Shown here: positions 1-8,581 of the stretch, in pieces
How positions within the stretch are numbered: the first letter of the stretch is position 1
How the letters are laid out: every line of letters begins with the position of its first letter
Position numbers and translations under genes: made by a program
The notes under the pieces: generated by a model
Told to the model about the DNA's origin: nothing
Seen by the model: only the letters and a program-made list of their open reading frames with translations
Database searches by the model: none
DNA from: Candidatus Campbellbacteria bacterium
GTDB taxonomy: Bacteria > Patescibacteriota > Minisyncoccia > Phycocordibacterales > JABAAK01
Direction: 5' to 3'
Assembly: GCA_028817035.1 (NCBI GenBank)
Contig: JAPPQH010000003.1
Coordinates: 1-38,663, forward strand
Length of the DNA stretch: 38,663 bases

Positions 1-25
1 ATTTATTATGACCGGACATAATTTA

Positions 26-1030
26 TTATTCTAAACTTTTTAAATGTTTAACGCCCAAAAGGGTTATAGAGCGACCCCTTGGCGTTCTCTCAATAAACCC
101 CTTCTGCAGAAGAAACGGCTCATGAACTTCTTCAATAGTCGCCTCTTCCTCTGAAAGTGATGCAGATATCGTTCCTATTCCAACAGGGCCACCTCCAAAT
201 TTACTGTTTATGGTATGCAATATAGACCTGTCAATCTCTGTCAGACCAGCGCCATCAATACGCAAAAGCTCAAGCGCTCTCATCACACTCTCCTTATCCA
301 TAGATTTTTTATTTACCTGAGCGAAATCGCGACATCTCTTAAGAAGATAATTTGCTATTCTCGGTGTGTTTCTTGACCTTGATGCAATTATCATAAGGGT
401 ATCTTTATCAGAATCAATTCCCAAAATCTCAGCCGAGCGCGACACAATCTTGCAAATCTCATCATCCGTGTAGTAATTTAATCGGAACAACCCTCCAGAA
501 AACCTTGAACGAAGTGGGGAAGACAACATTGAAACACGGGTTGTTGCTGCTATCAGCGTGAAAGGCGGCAAATCAAGTTGTATTGTTCTTGCAGAAGGAC
601 CCTTACCAATTATTATATCAAGGACACCTGCCTCCATAGCCGGATACAACATTTCCTCAATTACTCTGTTTAAGCGGTGTATCTCATCAATAAACAAAAT
701 ATCACCTGAGGACAAATTGGTAAGAAGTGCTGCCAAATCTCCAGCGCGACATATAGCAGGACCAGAGGTTGTTTTGAGCGCACCACCTGTTTCTCCTGCA
801 ACGAGATGGGCAAGCGTTGTCTTTCCAAGACCGGGAGGACCATACAGCAACAAGTGTTCTGGTGATTGGCTACGCTCCTGTGCGGCATTAACCAATATAG
901 AAATATTTTCTTTTATTCCGTCTTGCCCTATATACTCACCCCAAGACGAAGGGCGAAGAGTCATATCAAGAGAAGAATCTCTCTCAACCATAGTTATTTC
1001 TTCTGTTTCCTTTTTATTATCTTGGCTCAT
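26..1030 (-). CDS. ruvB: Holliday junction branch migration ATPase RuvB
   Basis: RuvB is the hexameric AAA+ motor that drives branch migration of Holliday junctions with RuvA. The 334-residue protein has the normal family length. Visible motifs are Walker A GPPGLGKT at about residues 64-71, Walker B ILFIDEIH at about 111-118, sensor-1 AATTR at about 161-165 and the arginine-finger stretch SPLRSRF at about 171-177. The C-terminal third is the winged-helix DNA-binding domain, with the RTPRGR stretch near the end. Its ATG lies inside the 3' end of the upstream PilB-like gene (14-base overlap), so the two are probably co-transcribed and translationally coupled. ruvA is about 27 kb away in this window, so the usual ruvAB pairing is broken. 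Confidence 0.97.
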   Translation of the reverse strand: MSQDNKKETEEITMVERDSSLDMTLRPSSWGEYIGQDGIKENISILVNAAQERSQSPEHLLLYGPPGLGKTTLAHLVAGETGGALKTTSGPAICRAGDLAALLTNLSSGDILFIDEIHRLNRVIEEMLYPAMEAGVLDIIIGKGPSARTIQLDLPPFTLIAATTRVSMLSSPLRSRFSGGLFRLNYYTDDEICKIVSRSAEILGIDSDKDTLMIIASRSRNTPRIANYLLKRCRDFAQVNKKSMDKESVMRALELLRIDGAGLTEIDRSILHTINSKFGGGPVGIGTISASLSEEEATIEEVHEPFLLQKGFIERTPRGRSITLLGVKHLKSLE

Positions 1031-2705
1031 TTATATCTATAATTCTTTTTATCTCCGAAAGAGAAGTTAAACCTTCCATAACTTTCATTATAGCATCCTG
1101 TACAATTGTCGGTGTCCCTTGCTTCTTTGCCGCCTCTGATATCTCTCTTGTAGAACCACCGTCATATAAAACCTTTTCAATATTCTCATCCATAAATATT
1201 GTCTCAAATATTCCCAACCTTCCCTTATAACCATCAGAAGAATCTTTTAAGTCATCCCTCGGTTTCATAAAAGTAGAAAAATCAATCTCACCAACCCTGT
1301 CTTTTATTGACTGCGGTGCGTCTTCAAAAATTTTGCGTATCGTTGTTTTGTCTTCCTCAGATATAGAATCCACAACAGCGTTTTCCTTTTTTAACCTTCT
1401 CACAAGCCTCTGCGCGATTATCAGATTCACAGAAGCGCTTATCAACTTCCTATCAATCCCAATATCTATCAAGCGAGAGAAAGCACCAGAAGCACTGTTC
1501 GTGTGGAGTGTGGAGAAGACCAAATGCCCTGTAAGAGAGGCGTTAATAGCCGTTTTTGCAACCTCCAAATCTCTTATCTCACCCACCATTATCACATCTG
1601 GGTCCTGTCTCAATATCGCCCTAAGACCGCTTGCAAATGTGTATTTATCCCCCTTAATCTGTGTCTGAACAATACCATCAAGATGGTACTCAATAGGGTC
1701 TTCAAGAGTTATTATTTTTATGTTTGGATTGTGTACCTCTTTTAGAAAAGAATAAAGCGTGGTCGTCTTTCCAGAACCAGTTGGTCCTGTCGTTATTATT
1801 ATCCCATTAGGTCTGTTTATCTCCTCTCTTACTATTTTAAGAACACCATCTTCAAAACCCAAATTATCAATGTTTTGTGTCAAACCTCTTGGATCAAGCA
1901 ACCTCATAACAATCGCTTCGCCTGACGGTCCTGGTATGGTTGATATTCTCACTTCCATGTCAACACCATCAAGCCGTATGCTAAACCTTCCGTCTTGTGC
2001 TCCACTGTTAATGTTAAGTTTCATTCCGCCAATCAATTTTATTCTTGACGCAAGGCGTTGAAAAATAGAATGATTGATATTCAGCAAGTCTACAAGAATT
2101 CCATCAATACGATAACGGATGCGAACATTATCCTCAGAAGGTTCAATGTGAATGTCAGATGATTTAAGAGCAGTCCCACCCGCGATCAATGTATCAAGTA
2201 TGTTGGTGGCGTTTTGTTTCGCTGTGTCATTTATAATTTTTTGAACCATATCTCTCAAAGAATGTATGTCTTTCACATTCTCTGACACCGACATGCTTTT
2301 CTCACTGGATATGCTTATAACACCCTCTTCCACCTCTATTGAGGTAGATATATCAGAATAAAGTCGCCACATCCTCTCAAGCGTGCTCTTGGATGCCATG
2401 TATATAGAAAGAGAATACCCTCGCTCTTTCAGTTTCTCCAACACGGCTTCAAGGTGGGGATTCTTTGGTGAAAAAACAGCAAGATGCAAATCCCTTCTTC
2501 TCATTTTGAACGCAGCAACCTCCGCCTTCCTCGCATCATCTTCTGTTATCAGTGGGAGCACATCAGGGCTGGCATATACTTCATTTGGCGCTATATATTT
2601 TATGCCGTATTCCTTAGCAAGACCCGACACAAAACGCTCCTCCTCTTTGCTTTTAAGAGAGTTCAAAAGATCAGTTTTTGTATTGTCTTGAAATTTGCTT
2701 GCCAT
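1017..2705 (-). CDS. pilB: Type IV pilus assembly / type II secretion ATPase (PilB/GspE family)
   Basis: This is a hexameric ATPase that powers pilin polymerisation at the inner membrane. The 562-residue protein has an N-terminal region of about 140 residues like the GspE/PilB N-terminal domain, then the core ATPase: Walker A GPTGSGKTTT near 306-315, the Asp-box region TLEDPIEY, Walker B DPDVIMVGEIRD near 368-379 and the His box TLHTNSA. The tetracysteine zinc-binding insert that normally precedes the GYxGRxxIxE motif has no cysteines here, although GYKGRLGIFE itself is present. The next gene on the strand, ruvB, starts inside its 3' end. No other pilus gene lies in the window. The family is certain; pilB rather than gspE is an inference from type IV pili being usual in this group. 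Confidence 0.9.
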   Translation of the reverse strand: MASKFQDNTKTDLLNSLKSKEEERFVSGLAKEYGIKYIAPNEVYASPDVLPLITEDDARKAEVAAFKMRRRDLHLAVFSPKNPHLEAVLEKLKERGYSLSIYMASKSTLERMWRLYSDISTSIEVEEGVISISSEKSMSVSENVKDIHSLRDMVQKIINDTAKQNATNILDTLIAGGTALKSSDIHIEPSEDNVRIRYRIDGILVDLLNINHSIFQRLASRIKLIGGMKLNINSGAQDGRFSIRLDGVDMEVRISTIPGPSGEAIVMRLLDPRGLTQNIDNLGFEDGVLKIVREEINRPNGIIITTGPTGSGKTTTLYSFLKEVHNPNIKIITLEDPIEYHLDGIVQTQIKGDKYTFASGLRAILRQDPDVIMVGEIRDLEVAKTAINASLTGHLVFSTLHTNSASGAFSRLIDIGIDRKLISASVNLIIAQRLVRRLKKENAVVDSISEEDKTTIRKIFEDAPQSIKDRVGEIDFSTFMKPRDDLKDSSDGYKGRLGIFETIFMDENIEKVLYDGGSTREISEAAKKQGTPTIVQDAIMKVMEGLTSLSEIKRIIDINEPR

Positions 2706-2766
2706 ATAAAATGTGTCTAATGCCTATTTTACTACAAAAACAAAGTAAAAATGATAAAATTACATT

Positions 2767-3213
2767 ATGGAATGGATTATTTATTCTCCCGAAGATATAA
2801 GAGATGTAGCAAAATGGGTTCACAAAGAACTATGCGAATATGATAAAAAAAATGGAGCAGTAGTCATGGCTCTGACTGGTCCTTTGGGTGCAGGAAAGAC
2901 ATTGTTTGTAAAAGAAATAGGTAAATTACTGGGAATAGAACAGGACATAATAAGCCCAACCTTTATCCTTGAACGCATATACAAAGCCAAAAAATCTTTT
3001 GAACACATCCACCACATAGATGTTTATCGTCTCAAAGATTCCTCAGAAACAAAACCGCTACGGCTTGATGAAACTTTCAAAAAAGACAACACACTTGTTT
3101 TGATTGAGTGGGGAGAGAAGATACAGGACATATTACCCAAACCACACTTGGAAATGAAAATTGAGGTAAAAGAAGGGGACACCCGCTTGATTCACTATGA
3201 AGAAAAAAAATAA
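2767..3213 (+). CDS. tsaE: tRNA threonylcarbamoyladenosine biosynthesis ATPase TsaE
   Basis: TsaE is the small P-loop ATPase that cycles the TsaB-TsaD complex making t6A37 on tRNAs reading ANN codons. At 148 residues it has the normal length. The Walker A motif GPLGAGKT lies at about residues 38-45, and the family signatures SPTFIL, HIDVYRL and IEWGEKI are present in order. It starts a plus-strand operon: its end overlaps the polA start by 17 bases. A TAAAAT box at 2755-2760 ends only 6 bases before the ATG, so the mRNA may have almost no leader; no convincing -35 box or SD is visible. Confidence 0.93.
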   Translation: MEWIIYSPEDIRDVAKWVHKELCEYDKKNGAVVMALTGPLGAGKTLFVKEIGKLLGIEQDIISPTFILERIYKAKKSFEHIHHIDVYRLKDSSETKPLRLDETFKKDNTLVLIEWGEKIQDILPKPHLEMKIEVKEGDTRLIHYEEKK

Positions 3214-5572
3214 CCAAAAAACACTTTTCCTAATAGACGCGCTCGGCATAATACACCGCGCCTATTTCGCACTACCCGCCTTCACCACAAAAAGTGGAGA
3301 ACCAACCGGCGCCCTATACGGTCTATGCCTCGCGCTGATAAAAATGGTGGAGAACCACGACCCTGACTACATAATCGCGTGTTATGACACACCAGAGCCA
3401 ACAGTAAGACATGTCGCATACAGTGAATACAAAGCGACACGCGATGAAGCACCAGAAGACCTCTCCCTTCAAATTGAAAAATCCAAAGATGTTTTTAAAT
3501 CCTTTTCAATACCAATGAAAGAATGCGCAGGCTATGAAGCAGATGACATAATAGCAACACTTGCAAGAAAACACGCAAGCGAAGAAATAAAAGTGGTTGT
3601 TGTGACAGGGGATCGCGACCTGTTTCAACTAATATCAGACAACCCACCAATATCCATTTATTTTCTGAAAGGCGGTGTCAAAGAAGCAGGGCTCATAGAT
3701 GAAAAAACCGCAGAAGAACAAATCAGCTTCAGCCCAAAATATATGGCGGACTACAAAGGGCTTGCAGGGGATGCCTCAGACAACATAGCAGGAATAAGAG
3801 GCATAGGAACAAAAACAGCAACCACACTCATAAAAAATTTTGGCTCTCTCTCCGACCTCTACAAAATTTTAGAAAAAGATGAAGCAGAAATAAAAAAGTG
3901 TGGCATCACCGACAGAATGGTACGCCTTCTTAAAGAAGGCAAAAAAAATGCGATGGGGTCCAAAGACCTTGCGACAGTTAATGACAGCGTAAGCATAGGA
4001 ACAGACCTACCAAAAGAAATCTGGAAAGAAGCAAGGTCTTATGAAAAATTTGAAAAACTTCTTGAAGAACTTGAATTCCAATCCCTCTCAAAAACACTAC
4101 GGGCAATATGCAACAAAAACATCCCAGCGGGGAGCGCAAGAGCAAGTGCAAAAGCAAGTGCAAGTGCAAAAAAACAAACCCCAGACGAAGAAAGTGAAAT
4201 ATTCAAAAAAAGCAAAATCGCACTTTGGATTCTTGACTCCTCGCACACAAACCCAACAGAAGAAGACATAACCAACTCCACCAAAACAAACAGCTTGGAA
4301 GAGTCATACGAAGTTCTCAAAAAGAAAATAAAAGAAGAAAAACTTGACTACATTTTGGATAAAATAGAAATACCACTAATACCCGTTTTGTCGCAGATGG
4401 AAAAAACAGGCATAAAAATAGACATTCCTTATCTAAACAAACTCTCAAAAGAATACCACGAAGCGCTCTCCCAGATTGAGAAAAAGATATTTCTTCGGGC
4501 AGGCAGTGAATTCAACCTAAACTCACCAAAGCAACTATCAAAAGTCCTCTTTGACGACATGGGGCTGGCAGACAAAAAAAGTGGTAAAACAAAAAAATCA
4601 ACAAGAGAATCCGAGCTAAACAAAATAAAAGACAAAGATGAAATAATACCGCTAATACTGGAATACCGCTCCCTACACAAACTTTTGTCTGTTTATATAG
4701 ATGTTTTACCACGCCTTGCAGACAACCAATCAAGAGTTCATACAAAATTCGTCCAACACGGAACAACCACAGGCAGAATGGCATCAAAAACTCCAAATGT
4801 TCAGAACATACCAGTCAAAACGGAAAGAGGGCAGACAATAAGAAAAGCATTCATAGCAGAAGACAACTTTAAAATAATATCTTTTGATTACTCACAAATA
4901 GAATTAAGATTAGCCGCCTTCCTTTCTGGCGACAAAGACCTATCCGAACTTTTCTCAAAAAACGACATACATCAAGCAATGGCAGTCAAAATATTTAAAG
5001 TAAGCGAAAATAAAATAACAAAAGAAATGAGAAATAAAACAAAAGCAATAACTTTTGGGATATTATATGGAATGGGAATCAAAGCACTCAAAAGAGCGAT
5101 AGAAGAAAAAGAAGAAGGCGAAGCAACAAAACTATTTACAGAATACAAAAAAACCTTTTCTGGTTTTGTGGGATACAAAGAAAAGGAAATAGCAAAAACA
5201 GAAAAAAGAGGCTACACCGAAACATATTTTGGCAGGAGAAGACAAATACCCGAAATCTTTTCAAGAATAAGCTATATCCGTGCTCAAGGAGAAAGATTTA
5301 TAATAAACTCGCCAATACAAGGAACCCAAGCAGATGTGATAAAACTCGCCATGATCAAAATCAGCGAATACATAGACAAAAACAATCTGAATAAAGATGT
5401 AAAAATGCTCCTCCAAGTCCATGACGAACTGGTCTTTGAAATAAAAGAAGAAAAAATCCCACAAATATCAAAAGAAATAAAAAAAATTATGGAAAACACA
5501 TTCAAAGACGAAGGCGGAATATTGCTCCCAGTTGATTTTTATGTAGGCAAAAACTGGCGAGATGTGGAATAA
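3197..5572 (+). CDS. polA: DNA polymerase I, without a recognisable 3'-5' exonuclease domain
   Basis: Pol I performs gap filling and RNA primer removal in replication and repair. The 791-residue protein has an intact N-terminal 5'-3' nuclease domain (about 1-290; GYEADDIIATLA, VVTGDRDLFQL and GDASDNIAGIRGIG are visible). The C-terminal polymerase domain (about 375-791) carries motif A FDYSQIELR near 562-570, motif B RNKTKAITFGILYGMG near 612-627 and motif C LQVHDELVFE near 738-747. Between them only about 80 residues stand where the proofreading domain of E. coli Pol I (about 190 residues) would be, including an Ala/Ser/Lys low-complexity linker near 314-330. No DxE exonuclease motif is visible there. 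It overlaps tsaE by 17 bases and is followed after 8 bases by the holA-like gene. Confidence 0.96.
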   Translation: MKKKNNQKTLFLIDALGIIHRAYFALPAFTTKSGEPTGALYGLCLALIKMVENHDPDYIIACYDTPEPTVRHVAYSEYKATRDEAPEDLSLQIEKSKDVFKSFSIPMKECAGYEADDIIATLARKHASEEIKVVVVTGDRDLFQLISDNPPISIYFLKGGVKEAGLIDEKTAEEQISFSPKYMADYKGLAGDASDNIAGIRGIGTKTATTLIKNFGSLSDLYKILEKDEAEIKKCGITDRMVRLLKEGKKNAMGSKDLATVNDSVSIGTDLPKEIWKEARSYEKFEKLLEELEFQSLSKTLRAICNKNIPAGSARASAKASASAKKQTPDEESEIFKKSKIALWILDSSHTNPTEEDITNSTKTNSLEESYEVLKKKIKEEKLDYILDKIEIPLIPVLSQMEKTGIKIDIPYLNKLSKEYHEALSQIEKKIFLRAGSEFNLNSPKQLSKVLFDDMGLADKKSGKTKKSTRESELNKIKDKDEIIPLILEYRSLHKLLSVYIDVLPRLADNQSRVHTKFVQHGTTTGRMASKTPNVQNIPVKTERGQTIRKAFIAEDNFKIISFDYSQIELRLAAFLSGDKDLSELFSKNDIHQAMAVKIFKVSENKITKEMRNKTKAITFGILYGMGIKALKRAIEEKEEGEATKLFTEYKKTFSGFVGYKEKEIAKTEKRGYTETYFGRRRQIPEIFSRISYIRAQGERFIINSPIQGTQADVIKLAMIKISEYIDKNNLNKDVKMLLQVHDELVFEIKEEKIPQISKEIKKIMENTFKDEGGILLPVDFYVGKNWRDVE

Positions 5573-5580
5573 TAATATAT

Positions 5581-6261
5581 ATGCTTTATGTTATACACGG
5601 CGAAGACGAAGTGCAGATAAGAGACCGCACAAAAGCCATATTAGACACCCTACGCTCAAAAAGAAAAGATGCAGATGTCTGTTATCTAAATGAAGAAGAT
5701 GACGAAGGCCAAGCAGAACGCCTCGCAGTCGCGAGAAGTTTGTTTGACGATAAATACATAGTGGTTGTTTCAAAAAAAGTAAACACCGACCTGCTCAAAC
5801 TATTCTCAGACTCTCCACACATATTCCTGCTCCGCGATTTTAAGCCAGACAAAAAAACCGTCACCGCATACAAAAAATACGCCAAGAAAGTAGAAGAGTG
5901 CAAAGCGACAAAAAAGGAAACCTTTAACACATTTACACTTGCAGACGCACTTCTAAAAAAAGACAGAAAAGCACTTTGGGTCGGCTTTCAGAACGCCGTT
6001 GGAAATGGCGTATCAGTTGAAGAAATACACGGTGTTTTGTTGTGGCAGGTAGATGTCATCAGAAGGGCATTTCTCGCAAAAACTGCAAGTGAGGTAAAAA
6101 TGAAACCATTTGTCTTTACAAAGGCAAAAAGAGCAACGACAAACTTTACACAGGAAGAACTTGACACACTCGCGAAAGACCTCGCAGAATGCTCTCTAAA
6201 AGCACGCAGAGGAGAGTTTAATTTTGAGGACAGACTTGAACAAATAATTACCTCCATATAA
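5581..6261 (+). CDS. holA: DNA polymerase III delta subunit-like protein (HolA family, short)
   Basis: HolA-type delta subunits open the sliding clamp within the clamp loader. The 226-residue protein starts with the characteristic delta N-terminus (LYVIHGEDEVQIRDR), where the degenerate nucleotide-binding region would be. It ends with a helical region (LLWQVDVIRRAFLA, then LAECSLKARRGEFNFEDRLE) like the delta collar domain. It is much shorter than E. coli HolA (343 residues), as is often seen in reduced Patescibacteria genomes. It follows polA by 8 bases in the same operon, a fitting DNA-replication context. Sequence similarity to classical HolA is weak by eye, so the assignment rests on N-terminal pattern, fold-level layout and neighbourhood. 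Confidence 0.65.
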   Translation: MLYVIHGEDEVQIRDRTKAILDTLRSKRKDADVCYLNEEDDEGQAERLAVARSLFDDKYIVVVSKKVNTDLLKLFSDSPHIFLLRDFKPDKKTVTAYKKYAKKVEECKATKKETFNTFTLADALLKKDRKALWVGFQNAVGNGVSVEEIHGVLLWQVDVIRRAFLAKTASEVKMKPFVFTKAKRATTNFTQEELDTLAKDLAECSLKARRGEFNFEDRLEQIITSI

Positions 6262-6263
6262 TA

Positions 6264-6296
6264 TATAGACCTTCGCAGAATCTGCGAAGGTCTATA
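6264..6296. terminator. Perfect palindromic terminator between convergent genes
   Basis: A 16-base arm (6264-6279) and its exact reverse complement (6281-6296) flank a single central base, starting 3 bases after the holA stop. With converging genes on both sides, it can fold equally on either transcript and probably ends both. There is no long U-run on either side. Confidence 0.75.
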
Positions 6297-6300
6297 ACCA

Positions 6301-6606
6301 TCACTTTGGAAGCGGCACACCAGACTTTTCAGCACTTGAGATCAAAAGTGAAACCCAAAACTCCGTGCTCTTTTGAGTCATGTGTGTTCGGTTCATCCTC
6401 CTTCGCCACTTGAAGAGCGGGTCTGCTTCTTTCAAGTTAGGTATTGTTTGGCTCTTAAGAAACCTCTCAATAAACTTAGAAACAGAACTTGCCCCATCCA
6501 AACCCCTTTTCTCAAACTGATCTTTTAGGGCTTGAAAACCACCCTTTACATCCCGCACATCAAGCGAAGAAGGCTCTGGTCTTTTCATATATTCTTCTCT
6601 TCCCAT
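6301..6606 (-). CDS. Small hypothetical protein, SD-driven cassette
   Basis: The family is not recognised. The 101-residue protein is soluble and basic, with Arg/Lys-rich clusters (KWRRRMNRTHM near 66-76) and no membrane segment or signal peptide. The start is supported by a strong SD, GAGGAGG, 6 bases before the ATG. Upstream is a consensus promoter and a small GGGC/GCCC hairpin, and the palindromic terminator lies just downstream, so this is a self-contained expression unit. It is divergent from the SD-driven gene at 6838. The function is unknown; the Arg/Lys-rich middle would allow nucleic-acid binding, but that is a guess. Confidence 0.75.
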   Translation of the reverse strand: MGREEYMKRPEPSSLDVRDVKGGFQALKDQFEKRGLDGASSVSKFIERFLKSQTIPNLKEADPLFKWRRRMNRTHMTQKSTEFWVSLLISSAEKSGVPLPK

Positions 6607-6641
6607 TTTTTCCTCCTCTGAAAGTTCAAAAACATCATATC

Positions 6642-6693
6642 GGGCGAAGCCCAGAACTGAATTAATTATAAAGATATGTAAAACCTATGTCAA
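6642..6693 (-). promoter_or_regulatory. Consensus promoter and leader hairpin for the 6301-6606 gene
   Basis: On the minus strand a perfect TTGACA (6693-6688) is followed after exactly 17 bases by a perfect TATAAT (6670-6665). The leader then contains a GGGC-TTC-GCCC hairpin (6652-6642) ahead of the SD. Confidence 0.8.
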
Positions 6694-6745
6694 ATATGGC
6701 TATAAATAATAGGCTAAAAAGGGTGGCAGATGGACTCTACAAGAT

Positions 6746-6796
6746 TTGCACAAAACAGCATATGGGGTTATCATATAAGTGACTGGGGGAATTCCC
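6746..6796 (+). promoter_or_regulatory. Promoter and leader palindrome for the 6838 gene
   Basis: TTGCAC (6746-6751), 17 bases, then TATCAT (6769-6774). The leader carries the palindrome GGGAATTCCC (6787-6796). The layout matches the other SD-driven cassettes in the window. Confidence 0.6.
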
Positions 6797-6837
6797 TCTT
6801 AGTTTTGGTCCTTACAGAACAACAGGAGGAAAGGGTT

Positions 6838-7341
6838 ATGGAAAAAAGTAGCAACGACCTTGAAGCAATCGTATGCCAGTTTCCAGTGAACAAATTGTTC
6901 CAAGAAATATGGTGTGCGCATAGAGTCCCTTATTTTGATAAACTGCCTTACAACTCACTCGTTCTTTTGAGGCAAACCATTTTAAGTTTGCCAGAAAGTT
7001 TCTTCGAAAGAAGGTTTCTTGGTTCTTTTCTCTCTAAATTTTCTTTTCACAACGAAGAATTGAAAGACCTTCTCACCATACCTTATGTAAATGAGGTCTT
7101 TGAGCCGTATGTAGGGAGGGAGCATCTTTTCCCTCCAAACAAAGACTGTCGCTGTGTCAGCCGTGTCCTTCTAATGCTTCACGAGATTTATTTCTCCGAG
7201 AAAGACCTCTTGTGGTGGTATTGGGCTGGTTTGAGGGACGAAAAGAACAGGTTGGAGATGAGAATAGACACGGCAAGAAAGGGAGGAGGCAAGACATTTC
7301 GACACTACGGGAGAATAGTTGATCCAAACCTTTTCTCCTAA
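6838..7341 (+). CDS. Hypothetical protein, SD-driven cassette
   Basis: The family is not recognised. The ATG at 6838 is chosen because AGGAGGAAAGGGTT sits directly in front of it; an in-frame start at 6730 lies upstream of the predicted promoter and is unlikely. The 167-residue protein is soluble, rich in aromatic residues (WWYWAG near residue 127) and Leu/Phe, and has a basic Gly-rich tail (ARKGGGKTFRHYGR). It has its own promoter, leader palindrome and a strong intrinsic terminator that begins at its stop codon. Codon use differs from that of neighbouring core genes: fewer ATA codons, more CTT/CTC and GAG. Confidence 0.75.
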   Translation: MEKSSNDLEAIVCQFPVNKLFQEIWCAHRVPYFDKLPYNSLVLLRQTILSLPESFFERRFLGSFLSKFSFHNEELKDLLTIPYVNEVFEPYVGREHLFPPNKDCRCVSRVLLMLHEIYFSEKDLLWWYWAGLRDEKNRLEMRIDTARKGGGKTFRHYGRIVDPNLFS

Positions 7342-7366
7342 GCCCCGCACCCGCGGGGCTTTTTCT
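7341..7366 (+). terminator. Rho-independent terminator
   Basis: An 8-bp GC-rich stem (AGCCCCGC/GCGGGGCT, loop ACCC) is followed by TTTTTCTTT, beginning at the last base of the stop codon of the upstream gene. Confidence 0.9.
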
Positions 7367-7391
7367 TTAGGCGCATCAACCACGAACTATT

Positions 7392-7554
7392 TTACTGTCT
7401 TTCCCTTGTTTTATATAGTCCAATTCGCCATTTTCACCTAAAACCCCTTATTTTATATACAAGACAGTAAAAATAAAACACCAAAACCCTTGTTTCATAT
7501 AGTCCAATTCGCCATTTTCACCCCAAACCCCTTATTTTACTTATCGGACAGTAA
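7392..7554 (+). repeat. 84-bp-period tandem duplication with TTACTGTC half-sites
   Basis: Positions 7403-7470 and 7487-7554 are near-identical copies with a period of 84 bases. Each ends in GACAGTAA (7463-7470 and 7547-7554), and the inverted form TTACTGTC stands in front at 7392-7399. The block lies just upstream of the winged-helix/ComF-like gene, and the last half-site falls between a weak -35-like stretch and a TATCAT box (7559-7564) that ends 6 bases before its ATG. This arrangement suggests operator sites for that regulator, which is inference. Confidence 0.75.
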
Positions 7555-7570
7555 GGTGTATCATACTGCT

Positions 7571-8560
7571 ATGATTGAAACAAAGAGAAAAATATTAAAT
7601 ATACTTAAAAAACATCCAAAGACAAGACCAAATGAACTGGTGGATTACACGGGACTTAGTCGTTCCGTCACACAGAAATACCTTGGTGAGCTTGTTGATG
7701 ACGGCTTTATAGTGCGAAGTGGTAAACCACCACACACATTTTATAGTGCCGATAAAAATATTTCAGAAATAATACAAAATGACTTTATCTATAATGCCCC
7801 AGAAAAAGGATTACTCTTTGGGATGGACGGATTCAAGGTTTGGGCAGATAAAAAAATGGGGGATATTCCGATAGAAAGGAAAATCCGGTTATATGAAAGG
7901 GGGTATGAGAAATACACAAAACTGAAAAAAGATTTTTTTAAGTTTGAATCTGCCAAAGACAAATTAAAAAATAACATAATAATTGATAATCTCTACTGCA
8001 TAGACCTGCATCATATAAACATTGGTAATGAAATAACAAAAATATCAACCCCATATGTAATACTTCCTATTGTAAAAGGATCTGGAACAAAAGAAAAATT
8101 AAAAAATCTTGTTGATAAATATGTGTATCCATCTATTGAACGCATCCATTCGTTTATAAAAAAACACAAGATTGATGCTGTTGCCTTTGTTCCACCAACC
8201 AACACAAACCGCCCAATACAGATAATGAAACTCTTGGAAAAGAGATTTAAAAATACAGATGTAAACACAATGCCAATACTTAAAATCAAGAGAGATTTTT
8301 CAAAATTTGGAGGAATAAGAAATGAACAAAAGCATTTGGAAGGAAAAACAAGGATAGCCAACGCGCGAGAAACTTACCTTATAACATTGGAAAAGAAAAC
8401 ATATAACAGATTGTTATTAGTGGATGACTTAATATATAGCGGTTCAACGATGAATGAAATCGCACGCAAATATAAAGATAGTAAGATCGCCAAAGAGGTA
8501 TGGGGAATAGGACTAATCGGCATAAACACCAAAAAAGTAATCCCAGTAAGAAAAGCGTGA
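7571..8560 (+). CDS. Winged-helix regulator fused to a ComF-type phosphoribosyltransferase domain
   Basis: The 329-residue start at 7571 is preferred over an in-frame upstream start at 7490 because that start lies within the tandem repeat. Residues about 4-65 form a winged helix-turn-helix (TRPNELVDYTGLSRSVTQKYL, then a wing with GFIVRSG). The C-terminal half is a phosphoribosyltransferase-like domain with the PRPP-loop motif LLVDDLIYSGST at about 281-292. It also has the ComF-like pattern QKHLEGKTRIANARE upstream of it. Related domain combinations are known (for example Bacillus PurR, a winged helix plus a PRTase that senses PRPP), so a nucleotide- or PRPP-responsive repressor or a competence-related protein are both possible. 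The gene is flanked upstream by repeated half-sites. Confidence 0.75.
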   Translation: MIETKRKILNILKKHPKTRPNELVDYTGLSRSVTQKYLGELVDDGFIVRSGKPPHTFYSADKNISEIIQNDFIYNAPEKGLLFGMDGFKVWADKKMGDIPIERKIRLYERGYEKYTKLKKDFFKFESAKDKLKNNIIIDNLYCIDLHHINIGNEITKISTPYVILPIVKGSGTKEKLKNLVDKYVYPSIERIHSFIKKHKIDAVAFVPPTNTNRPIQIMKLLEKRFKNTDVNTMPILKIKRDFSKFGGIRNEQKHLEGKTRIANARETYLITLEKKTYNRLLLVDDLIYSGSTMNEIARKYKDSKIAKEVWGIGLIGINTKKVIPVRKA

Positions 8561-8581
8561 GGGCTCGGACTTTTTCTTGGG

